DNA of 64,000 nucleotides from Candolleomyces eurysporus. Taxonomy: Eukaryota > Basidiomycota > Agaricomycetes > Agaricales > Psathyrellaceae. Under the pieces are notes generated by a model. That model was given only the letters and a program-made list of their open reading frames with translations. It ran no database searches and was not told where the DNA came from. Every line of letters begins with the position of its first letter. The stretch's first letter is position 1. Location of the stretch: the NCBI GenBank assembly GCA_027579435.1, contig JANBPK010000852.1, positions 62,001 through 126,000 on the forward strand, written 5' to 3'. The position numbers and the translations under genes were made by a program. This document shows positions 13,852 through 25,845 of this stretch, in pieces.

Positions 13852-16798
13852 ATGGACGCGATACGTATACCTAAAGTGAGCGGCATATGGTTCTCTCGCC
13901 AGAGTATTCTTTTGATATCGCGCAGGTAGAGCGAGTAGCTTTTACAAAGTCCGGAAAGTCATTCATCGGGACCCTACATCTAACGGCGCACCACCTTATC
14001 TTCCACTATGAGGAGAGTGGCGAAGATAAAGAGCTCTGGGTGAGCAGAGAGTCATTAATCAGCTTATAGTTATGTTTATCTGCGCCCAACAGGTTCCATA
14101 CCCTCTCATTTCCCTGGTCACTCGACTGCCTCAAAGCCTTCAGGGGAAATCGCCATTGAACTTTAATACGCGGACCTTTGAAAACTTCTCCTTTACATTT
14201 GAAAACGACTCCTTCTCTTCGGACGTCTTTGAAAGTGTAAAAGAGTTGACTGTGGCAAGTATGACGCCCGCAGTTATCTTACGCGGGGTTCCATTCACCT
14301 TTGATCTATTACAGCTTCTGTAACTCAACTCTATGCCTTTTTCTACTCTCCGAACCCACCGCTTCCTACAAGCACTGGGTGGTCCTTGTACTCGCCAAGA
14401 GAAGAATTTGGTCGTATGGGAGTAGGCACTCGCACCAAGGCCTGGCGCTTTACAGATGTTAACAAAGATTATTCTGTATGTCTTCCCTCAGGCTTGTTGT
14501 ATGACGAGGCGCTAATTCTGACATTCTCAAAGTTCTGCTCGACATACCCCTCCCGATTAGTGGTGCCGACCAAAATCAGTGATACCACCTTGCAGTACGC
14601 CTCCAGATATCGAAGCAAATGTCGGATACCGGTCCTGGCCTATTTGCATTGGGCCAACTACGTGAGCGATAGTTCGCCCATTTTAGTCTAGCATAATTTG
14701 ACAAGTATCACAGGGTACCCTGACCAGGTCGAGCCAACCGATGGTCGGAATAACTCAAAATCGATCTGTGCAAGATGAAAAGCTGATCGAGGCCGTCTTC
14801 CAAACCCACTGGTCACCTGAAACCCGTGCTCAACGTGATGCATCTGTCTACGGAGCAACGGCGACCAACCTAATCATTGACGCTCGACCCACCGTGAACG
14901 CTGTTGCAAACTCTGCCAAAGGTGCTGGTACAGAAAATATGGATCACTACAAGGACAGCAAGAAGGTGTATTTGGGGATCGACCATATCCACACCATGCG
15001 AGAATCTTTGGCGAAAGTCGTGGAAGCACTACGAGAGGCTGAAACCCTCTTGGCGAGCATCAACAGCACTCCGGATCCAGCTACCCCCTTGTCTGTCCTG
15101 GATCGTTCAGCCCTACGCCGATCGGGCTGGCTCCGTCACATCGTAGCGGTACTGGAAGGAACAGCCCTGATTGTGAAGAACGTTCATATCAACTCGTCGC
15201 ACGTCCTCATCCACTGCTCAGACGGCTGGGACAGAACGTCTCAGCTATCTGCAATGTCCCAAATATGCTTGGATCCATTCTACCGGACAATCAGAGGATT
15301 CCAAATTCTGGTCGAAAAGGATTGGGTGTCTTTCGGGCATAAATTCCTTGACCGCTGCGGTCATCTTTCGTCCGAAAAGTTCTTCACCTCGACAACCACC
15401 ACGGCGGAGCCCGGAAGTGGCGCAGAGGCTGCACAGGCCTTCTTCACATCTGTCCAAAATCGATTTGCTTCACAAGGGCACATCAAGGAGACTAGTCCAA
15501 TCTTCCACCAATTCCTAGAAGCTGTTCGGCAATTGCAGCGCCAATATCCTGATCGATTCGAATACAACGAACGGTTTCTCCGCCAGTTATATTACCATCT
15601 CTATTCGTGTCAATTTGGGACGTTTTTATTCAACTCGGAACGAGAAAGGAGAGTTGGCGATGGATCTGGACCTCCGCCCATCGAAACGACAGTTAGTGTC
15701 TGGGACTACTTCAACTCACCGCAAGAAATGGCTTTGAACACCAACCAAGATTACGACCCATCTTTGGACGATCCAAAGGGGCGCGACATGGGGGTACTCA
15801 TCCCCAATCCGAAGGACGTACGGTTTTGGAATGAACTATATGGGCGAACCGATGAAGAGATGAATGGGAAGGTGCCGCTTCCTCGTGGGCCAGAGGTCGT
15901 AGGTCCTATTGAAGGTGCCGAAGACGAACCGGTGACTGACCGATCCACTGCGACTTCAGGAGCCATCTCAGCATCGCCGTCCTCTTCGACTGTTCCGGCT
16001 CCTCCGTCACAGACGCTAGGCACATCTCATTCCTCCTCGAGAAGTACATCACCGGCGTTGGAAAGGGCGTTGAATAACCTTTCATTATCGGCCCCCTCAT
16101 TGTCCAGTGCATCTTCCTCCAACACCTTATCCCTTGATGGACTCTCTTCGTCACGATCACCTCCCATTCGATCTCAAAGTTCTTCCTCGACTCCAGCCAC
16201 TCCTCCCCTATGGAGTCGATCACCAGATATTTTGACGAATAGTGGTGTTAGTAGCGGCGTCAAATCGTTGTGGGGTAAACTCTCGTCAAACGCGACAACG
16301 GCATTCTCTGCTGCCCAAAACGCCTACACGGGCGTGGCCAAGGATTTTATGAACTCTGGCGGAGATTATGATTCTAACCAGAGGACATCAGAACTGCGCA
16401 GTCGTGATTCCCTGAAAGCATGGGGTGAAGAAACATCTTCACCCTCGTCGGCAAGGGCTGCAGTCCCTATTCCATCCCTGAACCTCTCCAACCCATGGGC
16501 AACGACTTCAGGGTCTCGCACGACGTCNGCCCCATCCCTATTGGATGACAATCCTTGGGGTTCGACTCCCGCGCCGAACCGTGCAGGGGACAGCTCGCCA
16601 GCGCCTGTTGGTTCGGACCCTCTTACCCCGCTTCCCCTAGACCCTACTATCCCAGAACATTTCCGACAGNCATCACGACCCACATCAGCGACNACNACTA
16701 CTCCGCAGCGGAAGAACACGCNTGCTCGCCAGGCGAGTCCTGCACCTCAGGATAAATCTGCAGCCAACACGGACCCTCTTGGGGTTGGAATTTGGTAA
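13852..16798 (+). CDS. YMR1: Myotubularin-family phosphoinositide 3-phosphatase
   Basis: The family removes the 3-phosphate of PI3P and PI(3,5)P2 on endosomal membranes. The signature HCSDGWDRTSQL (Cys-X5-Arg active site) lies at about 15212. Upstream is a GRAM/PH-like start: the tiny exon MDAIRIPK at 13852 splices over about 48 nt to VERVAFTKSGKSFIGTLHLT; an in-frame ATG at 13887 is an alternative inside that putative intron. Then come TRLPQSLQGKSPLNF and YSPREEFGRMG, and the catalytic core in one long exon from about 14725 to the end. After the domain comes a roughly 300-residue Ser/Pro/Thr-rich tail, probably disordered and a likely site of regulation. Several n bases near 16528-16722 leave the frame open. 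Confidence 0.92.
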
Positions 16799-17077
16799 CA
16801 GATTAACTACACATGTCGATTTGCATCATGTTTTCGTTTAATTTGGTAGAATGGGACGACCCCAATGTTTTTACGCGCGCCTTGTGTTCAATACAATTAA
16901 ACTTGCACCAGTTCGATANNANTCNTGNNTNNGNNATACATGGGAGAAGCGATGGCGTGATATGGAACGATGGAGCTTAGTCAGCAGTGTTGCTGGCCAT
17001 AAAAATTTGGACGAGTTGGACGAGAAAATCATCTCTCCTGCATTCCTCTCCATCCCCCTCCATTCCAGCACTTAGAA
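16799..17077 (+). other. Promoter region of SAM synthetase with an ambiguous run
   Basis: 279 bp between the myotubularin stop and the SAM synthetase ATG. About half the bases from 16919 to 16936 are n, so the sequence there is unresolved. A C/T-rich stretch (about 17036-17070) sits just before the ATG, typical of highly expressed fungal genes. Confidence 0.5.
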
Positions 17078-18476
17078 ATGGCCTCCGGACGCGCTACCCA
17101 CTCTGCTCTTGCCCCTGGCCACTTTTTGTTCACCTCCGAGTCCGTTGGTGAGGGCCATCCTGGTGAGTTCGTCCCCAACGCGTCGCGCGACGATCATCGT
17201 CTCACCCCCGTCGTCAGATAAAATCTGTGACCAGGTCTCCGATGCTATCGTGAGTGCTGGCGACACTCTGGGAGGTTGCATGACGATTGACAGCGATTTT
17301 AGCTCGATGCCTGCTTGGCCGAGGATCCCTGGTCCAAGGTTGCCTGCGAGACCGCCTCCAAGACCGGCATGATCATGGTGTTCGGTGAAATCACCACCAA
17401 GGCCAAGCTCGACTACCAAAAGGTCATCCGTGACACCATCAAGAAGATCGGCTACGACGACTCTTCCAAGGGTTTCGACTACAAGACCTGCAACATCCTC
17501 GTTGCCATCGAGCAGCAGTCNCCTGACATTGCCCAGGGCTTGGACCATGGTGACCTCGAGAACCACGGTGCTGGTGATCAGGGTATCATGTTNGGATATG
17601 CCTCCGATGAGACTGAGGAGTTCATGCCCCTCTCCATCATGCTTGCCCACAAGCTCAACAAGGCGATGGCCGATGCCCGTCGCAGCGGTGAGCTCGGCTG
17701 GCTCCGACCCGANTCCAAGACTCAGGTCACCGTCGAGTACAAGAAGGAGGGCGGNGCTACCATCCCTCTCCGCGTCGACACCATCGTCATCTCNACCCAG
17801 CACGCTGAGGAGATCTCCACCGAGGACCTCCGCAAGGAGATNATCGCCAAGATCGTCAAGAAGGTCATTCCTGCCAACCTCTTGGACGACCGAACCGTCT
17901 ACCACGTAAGTTTTTAGCCTTGTGCACGTTTTAGGGGGTGAAGCTTAGATTATCTTTGCTATAGATCCAACCCTCTGGCCGCTTCGTCATTGGTGGTCCC
18001 CAGGGTGATGCTGGTTTGACCGGTCGCAAGATCATTGTCGACACCTACGGTGGTTGGGGTGCCCACGGTGGAGGTGCTTTCTCCGGAAAGGACTTCTCCA
18101 AGGTCGATCGCTCTGCTGCCTACACTGCCCGATGGATCGGTTAGTTGNTTTTTTGCTCTCCTAAACATAATNATTACTGACAATACCTCTAGCCAAGTCC
18201 CTCGTCGCTGCTGGNCTCGCTCGTCGTATCTTGGTTCAGCTCTCGTACGCCATNGGTGTCGCTGAGCCCCTCTCCGTCTACGTCGACACCTACGGCACTG
18301 GCAAGAAGACCGATGCCGAGCTCGTCGACATCATCCGCAAGAACTGGGATCTCCGACCTGGTGTCATCGTCAAGGAGCTCCAGCTCCAGAGGCCCCAGTA
18401 CCTCCAGACCGCCTCGTACGGTCACTTCGGCAACCCCAACTACACCTGGGAGAAGCCCAAGCAGCTCGTGCTCTGA
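17078..18476 (+). CDS. SAM2: S-adenosylmethionine synthetase
   Basis: Makes SAM from methionine and ATP in the cytosol. The ATG at 17078 gives [20 protein letters not shown], then SVGEGHP, and an intron before [11 protein letters not shown], the usual ATP/metal block. Signature motifs are present: [12 protein letters not shown] (methionine/ATP) and GGGAFSGKD (phosphate loop), plus [18 protein letters not shown] and a C-terminus [16 protein letters not shown]. It has few introns and strong preference for C-ending codons, as expected for an abundant enzyme and unlike its neighbours. Eight or more n bases lie mostly in third codon positions and do not disturb the frame, which looks like unresolved allelic positions. 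Confidence 0.96.
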
Positions 18477-18930
18477 GTGCACTGAGTGCTTTCATTCTTT
18501 TCCTCTTGTTTCCGGATTTGCATTGGGAAGTTCATCCTTCCCCCCTCTCGTTGACGCATCGCATTGTTACTAGATGATACCACACNCTCACGCTTACTCA
18601 CATCCTCCTCACGATCTGTGCACACTTTATCCCGGGGCTTGCGATTATACACCTTCTGGATTGTAGAATAATGTTACTGACAAAATAGTTAAAAAATGTA
18701 ATATGTAGTGAATAGACCCACGCGTTCAACCGCCTACTTTTCGTGTTGACTGAGCTCGTTGAGGCTTGAGATGGATATCGAACGCGAATGGGGACTGTGG
18801 CGGCACACGTGCGGCAGGCCGCTTCCTTTATGAGGGCGATCGATGGAGAAATTTTGGAAAATGTCCCTTCTCTCAGCTTATACCCCACTCGTCCCGTGTC
18901 CAACGTTCCACACCGTCCACAGGTAGCAGA
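18477..18930 (+). other. Intergenic region SAM synthetase-ADE4
   Basis: 454 bp with the SAM synthetase 3'UTR (C/T-rich, one n at 18586) and the ADE4 promoter and leader. No gene seen; the minus-strand frame 18903-18598 has no support. Confidence 0.5.
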
Positions 18931-20953
18931 AGTGAGGCTTTTTCATGTCTGGTGCCGATATTAACTCATTCTCATGAACCTTAATTCATTTAATCAGTGT
19001 GTGGAATTCTTGGGTTGCTGCACCACGATCCGAGTGTCGATGTTGCACCCGAAATTTGTGAAGGCCTGTCCCTCCTGCAGCATCGGGGACAAGATGCAGC
19101 TGGTATTATCACCTGTGGGCCAAAGGGTCGGTTCTACCAGGTCAAGGCCAATGGCATGGTCCGGGACATCTTCGACCCCTCTTCGATCTCAAAGTTAGTT
19201 GGCGGAATGGGTGTGGGCCATGGTGCGTCCTCGGAAGGCCCTTTCTTTTCCNGGGANACNCNTTGGTTGATTTTCGCTTTTCATTCAGTNAGATACCCGA
19301 CTGCTGGGAGCTTCAATAACGCTGAAGCGCAGCCGTTCTACGTGAACTCGCCGTACGGAATCTGTTTCGCTCATGTACGTACTCATTCCCCTTTGCCCCC
19401 NCNCCAGTGGTGGTCCGTTTGATAGCGATAACTGAAAAAGATTGACTTACAACTCCCCCCGTGCAGAACGGAAACCTCATCAACACCTCGTCACTGATGC
19501 AATTCATGGACGAAGAAGCTCACCGACACATCAACACCGCTTCGGATTCAGAGCTTCTTTTGAACATCTTTGCCTACAACCTCCAACAAACGGGGAAATT
19601 CCGTATCAATGAAGAGGATATCTTTACCGCACTCAAGAAAATGGTGAACCAGGTCAAGGGAGCGTATGCGTGCGTCGCGATGCTCGCTGGATTTGGGCTT
19701 ATTGCTTTCCGAGACCCGAATGGTATTCGCCCGGTTGGAACCGCGACGAGGGCGTCTGGGTCTGGGAAGGACTATATCATCGCTAGTGAGAGTGTTGTGG
19801 CTGATGCTTCTGGGTTTACTGATTGGGAGGATGTTAAGCCTGGTAAGCCTTATTTTTCTCCATACCGTGTTTTTTACGACTGACTGAAGCTATCTAGGCG
19901 AGGCCGTTATCATTACCAGGAGCAGGGTTTCCCGGAGGCAGATCGCCCCGCCCGCGAGGTTCGCTCCGGACATGTTTGAGTTCGTCTACTTTGCCCGACC
20001 GGACTCGGTCATTGACGGTGTCAGCGTCTACCGGAGCCGTATGTCCATGGGCGATGCGCTTGCGGAGAAGGTGAAGCAGGTGTTGAAGGACGCCAATTTG
20101 AGTGTGGATGTCGTTATTCCTGTACCGGATACATCTCGAGTCGCTGCGCTCAATCTTGCTCAGGCGCTTGGTTTGCCTTACCGTGAAGGGTTCATCAAGA
20201 ACCGATATGTGGGACGTACTTTCATCATGCCCGGGCAGCAGATGAGGTCAGTGACCGCTTCTCCGAGTTTTTAAATTGTGTTTACTGACAGACTTGCTGA
20301 TTCCAGGAAAAAGAACGTTCGCAAGAAGCTCAACGCCATGGCACTCGAGTTTGTCGACAAGAACGTCCTCATTGTCGATGACTCCATTGTTCGTGGAACG
20401 ACATCGAAAGAAATCGTTCAGATGGCCAAAGACGTTGGAGCGAAAAAGGTTATCGTCGCTAGCTGCGCGCCACCGATCCGGTACGGTCTTCCCCTCTTTC
20501 TCCTGCACTTCCTGTTTACTCACTTATCACTCTAGTTATCCCAACGTCTACGGTATCGACATGCCTTCCCGCAAAGAGCTTGTGGCCTACAACCGGGACG
20601 AAGACGGGATTGCCTCTGCGATTGGCGCAGACCTGGCTATCTTCCAGACCCTGCCGGACCTCGTCGAGTCTGTCCGTCAGTGGAACCCAAAGATCAGCGA
20701 ATTCGACTGTTCGGTGTTCACTGGAGAGTACGTGACTGGTTGTGTGGATGAAGCATATTTGGAGCATCTGGAATCATTACGCGCTGACAATGTTCGAGGA
20801 AAATTGCAGCTCGACACGGGGTCGGCGCAAGATCGGGTCGGCGACAGTGCTCAGCAGGGCAAGGATAAAGTTGGATTCCAAACAAACACGAGTTCGCCTG
20901 TGACTGCGTCGGATGATACGATTGGGCTGCATAATTCTTTTGGGAAGCCGTGA
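18931..20953 (+). CDS. ADE4: Amidophosphoribosyltransferase (Ade4/PurF), apparent intron-split start codon
   Basis: First enzyme of purine synthesis (PRPP plus glutamine to phosphoribosylamine). The mature enzyme needs an N-terminal Cys, seen as [11 protein letters not shown] from 19000. The codon before it reads GTG with an in-frame TAA two codons upstream (18991-18993), so the unspliced DNA offers no ATG. A GTGAGG donor at 18932 preceded by A, with an acceptor CAG ending at 18997, would join A|TG to make ATG-TGT. The glutaminase domain ([37 protein letters not shown]) and the PRPP site ([16 protein letters not shown]) are intact. Other introns lie near 19222-19290, 19375-19466, 19841-19897, 20246-20307 and 20480-20535. 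The stop is at 20951. Confidence 0.92.
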
Positions 20954-21145
20954 AGAGCCTCGACGACGCGAAACCAAAACAAAATATCTTGTGTAGTATA
21001 TGGGTGGCAGAGGGTAACATTATGCTGGTATCTATAAGCTGTTTTATAATGTTGTAGTTCTAGTTTTCCACTCTCTTGTCCGATGTAGTTGTTAGAAATA
21101 TAGACTTTGAAGATGAAACATGNTNGGACTGAACCGACGACCTGT

Positions 21146-21847
21146 TCAATCTACGTCCTTGAGGTCATCCTCCGTGAAGAATCCTCTGAGCCAATTGGCT
21201 TCGGCGACCATCTCTTCCATCGTACGCGGCTTTCTGTCTTCATCAGCATCCATCTTGAGTCGAAGCGGCTGGCTTTTCTNTTGCTCTTGNAGGTCCGACA
21301 AGAGGTTTGCCTCTGCCACTTCTAATTCTGGGTAGATTTCGTCATTGTTNTCAGAGAANCGGTCTCCCTGAGCTTTCCGAGGCAGGATGTGGAAGTGGAC
21401 GTGGGGCACAGATTGGCCAGCTGCTTTTCCATCCTGCGGGAAGAGGATTGAGAGATGAATAGGGTGTAGAGAAGGGGATGCTCACCTGGCATGCGATGGT
21501 GAGTGCGTCTGCTCCATAGGCCCGTTGAACGGCGAGGCCGACACGTCGCACAGAACGCATTAGGGATACGTATTCTCTGTCTAGTCCACCGTATTATCGA
21601 GTCCNCTTATAGGTTGCTGANGACGCGTACCATTGAGATCNGCGATTCTTGGAACGGGTCGGGTTGGAACGACGAGAACATCTGCCAGTAGGATGGTATN
21701 CTTTCAACCTGGGATTCCNACTGTGCTTTGGGAGGCCTTACGTCCTGGAACTATTGGCTTNAGGTTTACTATCGAGTAGCTAAGCGCCGTTCGATAGAAN
21801 GCTTGACTGGTCACTTCAATCGTNGAGAAGAGGAGGGTTGAGGTCAT
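21146..21847 (-). CDS. HIT-family diadenosine hydrolase (FHIT/Hnt2-like)
   Basis: Hydrolyses Ap3A or Ap4A-type dinucleotides. Read leftward from the ATG at 21847: MTSTLLF, RTALSYSIVN, KPIVPG, then splicing to HVLVVPTRPVPRIADLN, LMRSVRRVGLAVQRAYGADA, LTIACQDGKAAGQSV, and the histidine triad PHVHFHILPRK. The His-x-His-x-His motif and the VPGHVLV and DGKAAGQSV blocks match FHIT. The tail MEEMVAEANWLRGFFTED is basidiomycete-like. The protein is about 190 residues over four exons; n bases here replace single bases without a frame change. Confidence 0.88.
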
Positions 21848-22116
21848 GATGATGGTGAGAGTGAGGAACGTGGGAATGACGTAGCTTGCTCCGCCCCGGG
21901 CGTCTTCAAGGCGCCTTTCTCTGCAGCGCTCAACCACCGCCTTCAGGCAACATTCGGGTGATTACCCCTCCCATATCATGTCGGGTCCTTGGATACGGGT
22001 ACGTGATCTTTGGAGCCTGCCATTGAACTGTCAACAGTCATCGCATCGGCTCTAAGTGTGCCTGTCCGGCGCTTCGTGAACACCTAATTGGGCACGAAAG
22101 CTGTTGGGCACTTCTG

Positions 22117-23242
22117 ATGGACGAGATACCTGGAAACATCCCCTTCCCTCTCACAACCCGGCCTTCACNCTCCACTATGATGCTCAACAAACCGAATTTT
22201 GCGGAGGAACGAGCCAAACTGCGTAGCAAATGTGTCTATATGGCCGACGACGACTTTCTCCAGCGGGTTCAATGGTACAGGCTCCAGGACTTCGATCGCG
22301 TGGTCACTATTGAGGAGGCCAAGCGGTTTGAGGAGGAGCAAGCAGTGGCTGCAATTTCTTCAGATCCTTTGGAGGAATTAGAGGTACAACCTCCTCGTCC
22401 AGCTGTCCTTGCAGCCATCGTCCAGTTCAAGTCGCGCGACAGGTTCTACCTCTCTGCGTGCGGCGGCTGGACGCCCGCTAGTCCGTTTCGGGGAGGTCCG
22501 GCCTTCGCAGAATGTAGAGCCACGGCCATTACTGAAGACCCTCGCAACATCCCCGAGATCCAGGGCGACTTTGAAACTGGGGTGAGGCAGATGATCAAGC
22601 TCTGCAACGAGCACTCCCCTGGTCCCCAGGCTGTTGGGCTCATTGATTGGAGCAATACTATGTACCAACATCTCTGGTTCAAGATTGGGCATCGAATTTT
22701 CGAGGTGAGAACGNGCACTCTGAGATATATATTNTTGNTTCCTGTCGGCTGACTGCCAGCTACGTTCANAGAGAAGATCGACNGACGCTCTCACGAGTGT
22801 TCAAACTGAACACCGAACGGTCGTGGACGAGGAAGAGGAAGAGGAAGAAGAGGAGGAAGAGGACGATCCCGAGTTCCGGATCGACGGCTGGCCCGTCCAG
22901 AACAACACAGAAGTTCAAAAGGAGCTCAACAAACTCCAAGACACCCATATCNCCAGACCGATCCCAGCNTACAACATCGCTGGGAACCGGATTCGTCCGT
23001 CACGATATGCCGCAGAGCTCCGAGGGGCTGTTGTGCGGTTGGAATTTTATCTTATCCATCGGGTTATTAATGAACGACATGTTTTCTCAGCAGATGTCAA
23101 GAGAATTCGTGTTCTTACACCTGCTCCACCCTTTGATACGCCAACCTCAAAGCGTAAGAGGGTGGCGAAGTATGACGATTTCGACGATGATAGTGAAGCG
23201 GACTTTCCTCCGACTCCAACAAAGTCCAGGCGCGTGCGCTAN
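22117..23242 (+). CDS. Paralogous family protein, copy A (unnamed family)
   Basis: Two exons (22117 to about 22704, then about 22760-23242) joined at KIGHRIFE. The ATG at 22117 is the longest start; 22177 fits better with the sister copies, whose proteins begin just before the RLRAHCVYLADPDI block. Shared family landmarks: CVYMADDDFLQRVQWYR, FDRVVTIEEAKRFEEEQ, CGGWTP, ITEDPRNIPEIQGDF, VGLIDW, then after the intron FRIDGWPV, RPIPAYNIAGNRIRPSRY, LRGAVVRLEFYLIHRVINER, FSADVKRIRVL. A Glu-rich run (about 22829-22866) opens exon 2 and is absent from copies B and D. The stop codon reads TAn, so it depends on the unresolved base. No function is known to me; the tail is basic and acidic in patches. 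Confidence 0.7.
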
Positions 23243-24181
23243 TGTACTTCCAACTTTCTCTGTAGTAAAATAAATTGCAATGAAGAGGTGCGAGGATCGN
23301 CTTCCAAAGTTTCGCTGTATGACCCTCCCAATAGAGATTGGCGATCTACTGACGACTAAGCTCCCATCGATGCATCCTCGGGATTGAGTTGACGTGTTTT
23401 CCCGTTCTCCTCTCTACATCGCGCCTGTGTCTGCATGCACGTTCTGCATCTCGATCAGCCGGCTGGTGTAGCTTCGTCTCGATGAGTACCAGCGTTCATC
23501 AGCTGGGAGAAGCTGGCAGCCCTGGAGGACACTCTTGTAAGAGAATACGTTTCATCAACGTTTCAGGTTCCCTCTGACNTCTCACAAGCACTGCGCTCGC
23601 ACGCACATACACATACACACACACAAGGGCTCGAAGGTTACGGAAGAGGGGGAATCGCCTGATTATCACAGCCTGTCCTATCTCCGTTTCCGAAGGCTCT
23701 CGTCCGCCAACGCCCTAACTCAAAGCTAAAATGACACACCTTGGTAAGGTTCGGCGGTTGCGGGCACCCGATAAGACTGCTCTGTTGCCAAGTCGTCGTA
23801 AGAATAAGACTTTACGGGAGCAGACAACTCACAATCGGACACACCCAGGTCAATCTGGCTCAGGCTGAAGGAGACCACCGTGTTCTGCTCGTTGCATCCG
23901 AACACTCATTGTTCTTCTAGTTACAGCGCCTCAACAATAAGCCTTACACTACATCGATATTTGTCTTAACAGCAATACGGCATGCTTTGCAACCTTTTGT
24001 GGAAGCAGCGATCTGGGTTCCCTCCCATCTGTCGAACAAGATTGCTGGTTACCAACTGTGACGGGTCACTTCAGCACTGACATTCCAATGTTCCCTTATA
24101 CAGGCAGATCTCCTCAGAGGATTTGCATAAATTGAGGGTAACTCTGTCACGNTTACTACTCAGCTCCCTCCAATTGCTACT
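23243..24181 (+). other. Intergenic region A-B, duplicated, with CA microsatellite
   Basis: About 940 bp without a supported gene. It contains a CA-rich tract (about 23605-23628) and sequence repeated downstream: about 23735-23860 and 23925-24060 resemble 26780-26875 and 26935-27080 (for example TAGTTACAGCGCCTCAACA in both). It forms the promoter of copy B and is part of the segmental duplication. Confidence 0.6.
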
Positions 24182-25467
24182 ATGAGTAGAGAGACCACTT
24201 TCCAAGCCCTTCGCACAAGGCTCCGCGCCCATTGCGTCTACCTCGCCGACCCTGACATCCTGGAGCGGCTCGAATGGTTCGAGACGGAAAACTTTGACCA
24301 CGTCGTTCTCAGGGAAGACGTAGACAAGTTCATCGAGGATGGTGCTCCTCGATATAACCCACCTCAGCCCGCATGCTTGGCGGGCATCTTCCGCCTCTCC
24401 CACAAATACCGTTTCTACATGCGGGCATGCGGTCGCTGGAGACCCAATGCATCCTCGGTTAAACAACCCTTCGAGGAAGTCAGGCCTTCCGCGTTCACCG
24501 AAGACCCTGGCATCCCAGAGTTGCGGGGTGACTACTCGATGGGTTGGGAGAATGTCGCCGAGCTCGAGAGAGAGTGGTACCGGGCTCGGAACCAGGACGA
24601 GTCTCAGGTGACCCAGTCCGTTGGGTTGATTGATTGGACGAAACCAAGACCCAGTCCGGCAGATGGATTCAAGATAGGTCGTCGGGTGTTTGAGGTGAGT
24701 GTCTTCTCAATCCATGCCTTGTGCGAAGTTGGGTGCTGATTATGCTCTAGAGACGAGACTCCGGGAGCCTTGGGAGGTTCCAAGATCACGGGCCACGTTT
24801 CAGCATCGAGAACTGGCCCGTCGAATTTCCTGAAGCTCAAGCTGAGCTCGACAAGATCAAGGATACGCATATCGCACATCCAATACCCGCCTACTATCCG
24901 GCTCCAGATAACAACTTGATTCCTCCCGACCGGTATTGGGATGACCTTCGAGGGGCCGTTGTGCGCTTGGAGTTCCATCTCAAGCACTGGTTCATTCGCG
25001 GTAGGCACATCTTCACCGCAGACATCGTGAGGATGAAGATCCTCGTTCCTCCAAAGCTACCGCCTCCTAGTCCCGGCAGGTTAAGGGGTGTTCCAATTGG
25101 GGACGACTTTCCGGGAGAGGATAGGCGGTCCGCCAGGCGGCAAGAGGCTATGAGTAACNCATACGCCAAGCTTCCTCAGCCAGATCCCCAGGCGGTTCCG
25201 TGGTCACCCAACAGGACCGATGCGACACGAGGCACGAAGAAGGCACCAGTGNAAACTGAATACGTCAAGCGGCAGGCAGCTTCGAGTAGCACCTACTCCA
25301 ACGTTCCTCAGAATCAGCCGAATCGATATCCCCAGGCAGGTCCATCGCCACCCAACAACACCAATACGACGCGAGGTGCGGAGAAGACCCCAGTGAAAAC
25401 TGAATTCGAGGCGGAAATTTTTAAAAAGAAGAAGGGGATACGAGGGTGGTTCCGAAGGGGATGCTAG
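24182..25467 (+). CDS. Paralogous family protein, copy B (unnamed family)
   Basis: Two exons, 24182 to about 24693 and about 24751-25467, joined at KIGRRVFE|RRDSGSLG with a 58-nt intron. Start MSRETTFQALRTRLRAHCVY. It is closest to copy D: the same LERLEWFET.DFDHVVL block, ACGRW, FTEDPGIPELRGDY, SVGLIDW, FSIENWPVEFPEAQAELDKI, THIAHPIPAYYP, LRGAVVRLEFHLKHWFIRGR, FTADIVRMKIL. The tail carries two imperfect repeats, each ending in a PVKTE-like motif, then a basic end (KKKGIRGWFRRGC). The sequence suggests a soluble, possibly nuclear protein; neither membrane segment nor catalytic motif was seen. Function unknown. Confidence 0.75.
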
Positions 25468-25839
25468 GGAAATATCTATAAGCAATGTCAGAACGATTCC
25501 AGAACCAATATTTATGAGTATCAAATTGCTTACAGGAGAAAGGAAATGAATATTAATTGAATAGACAGTCGGATCCAGGTCGCGGTGGCCAAATGGAAGG
25601 TGCTATACTCCTACCTTGAGATATACCTTCGTGAGCGCTCGAAAACCAGCTCTTCCGGCACGAGATTTCGCCCCTTCCCCCACAGGGTTTCCATCAGCGC
25701 GCAATCACCCACCAAGGTCTGGATCCTGAATCCGACCACAATCCCTTTGAGGACAATCTCAAGTGAACCAGCGCAAAAGCGCTTCATATAAGTCAGGGTG
25801 GTGTAAGGAAAACAGTCATAAAATCATAAAAACTAGATC
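25468..25839 (+). other. Trailing block after copy B
   Basis: About 370 bp, no gene; matches 28452-28830 after copy D (AGCAATGTCAGAACGATTCC and the GATCCAGGTCGCGGTGG segment in both). It separates copy B from the SNU13 remnant. Confidence 0.6.
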
Positions 25840-25845
25840 ATCAAT

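Noticed and set aside
17072..17905. 277-codon minus-strand frame opposite SAM synthetase
   Set aside because: Shadow caused by the strong third-position C bias of SAM synthetase; Leu/Gly/Asp-rich nonsense with no motif.
23600..23632. CA-rich tract as a possible telomeric or centromeric repeat
   Set aside because: Too short and imperfect; an ordinary microsatellite.
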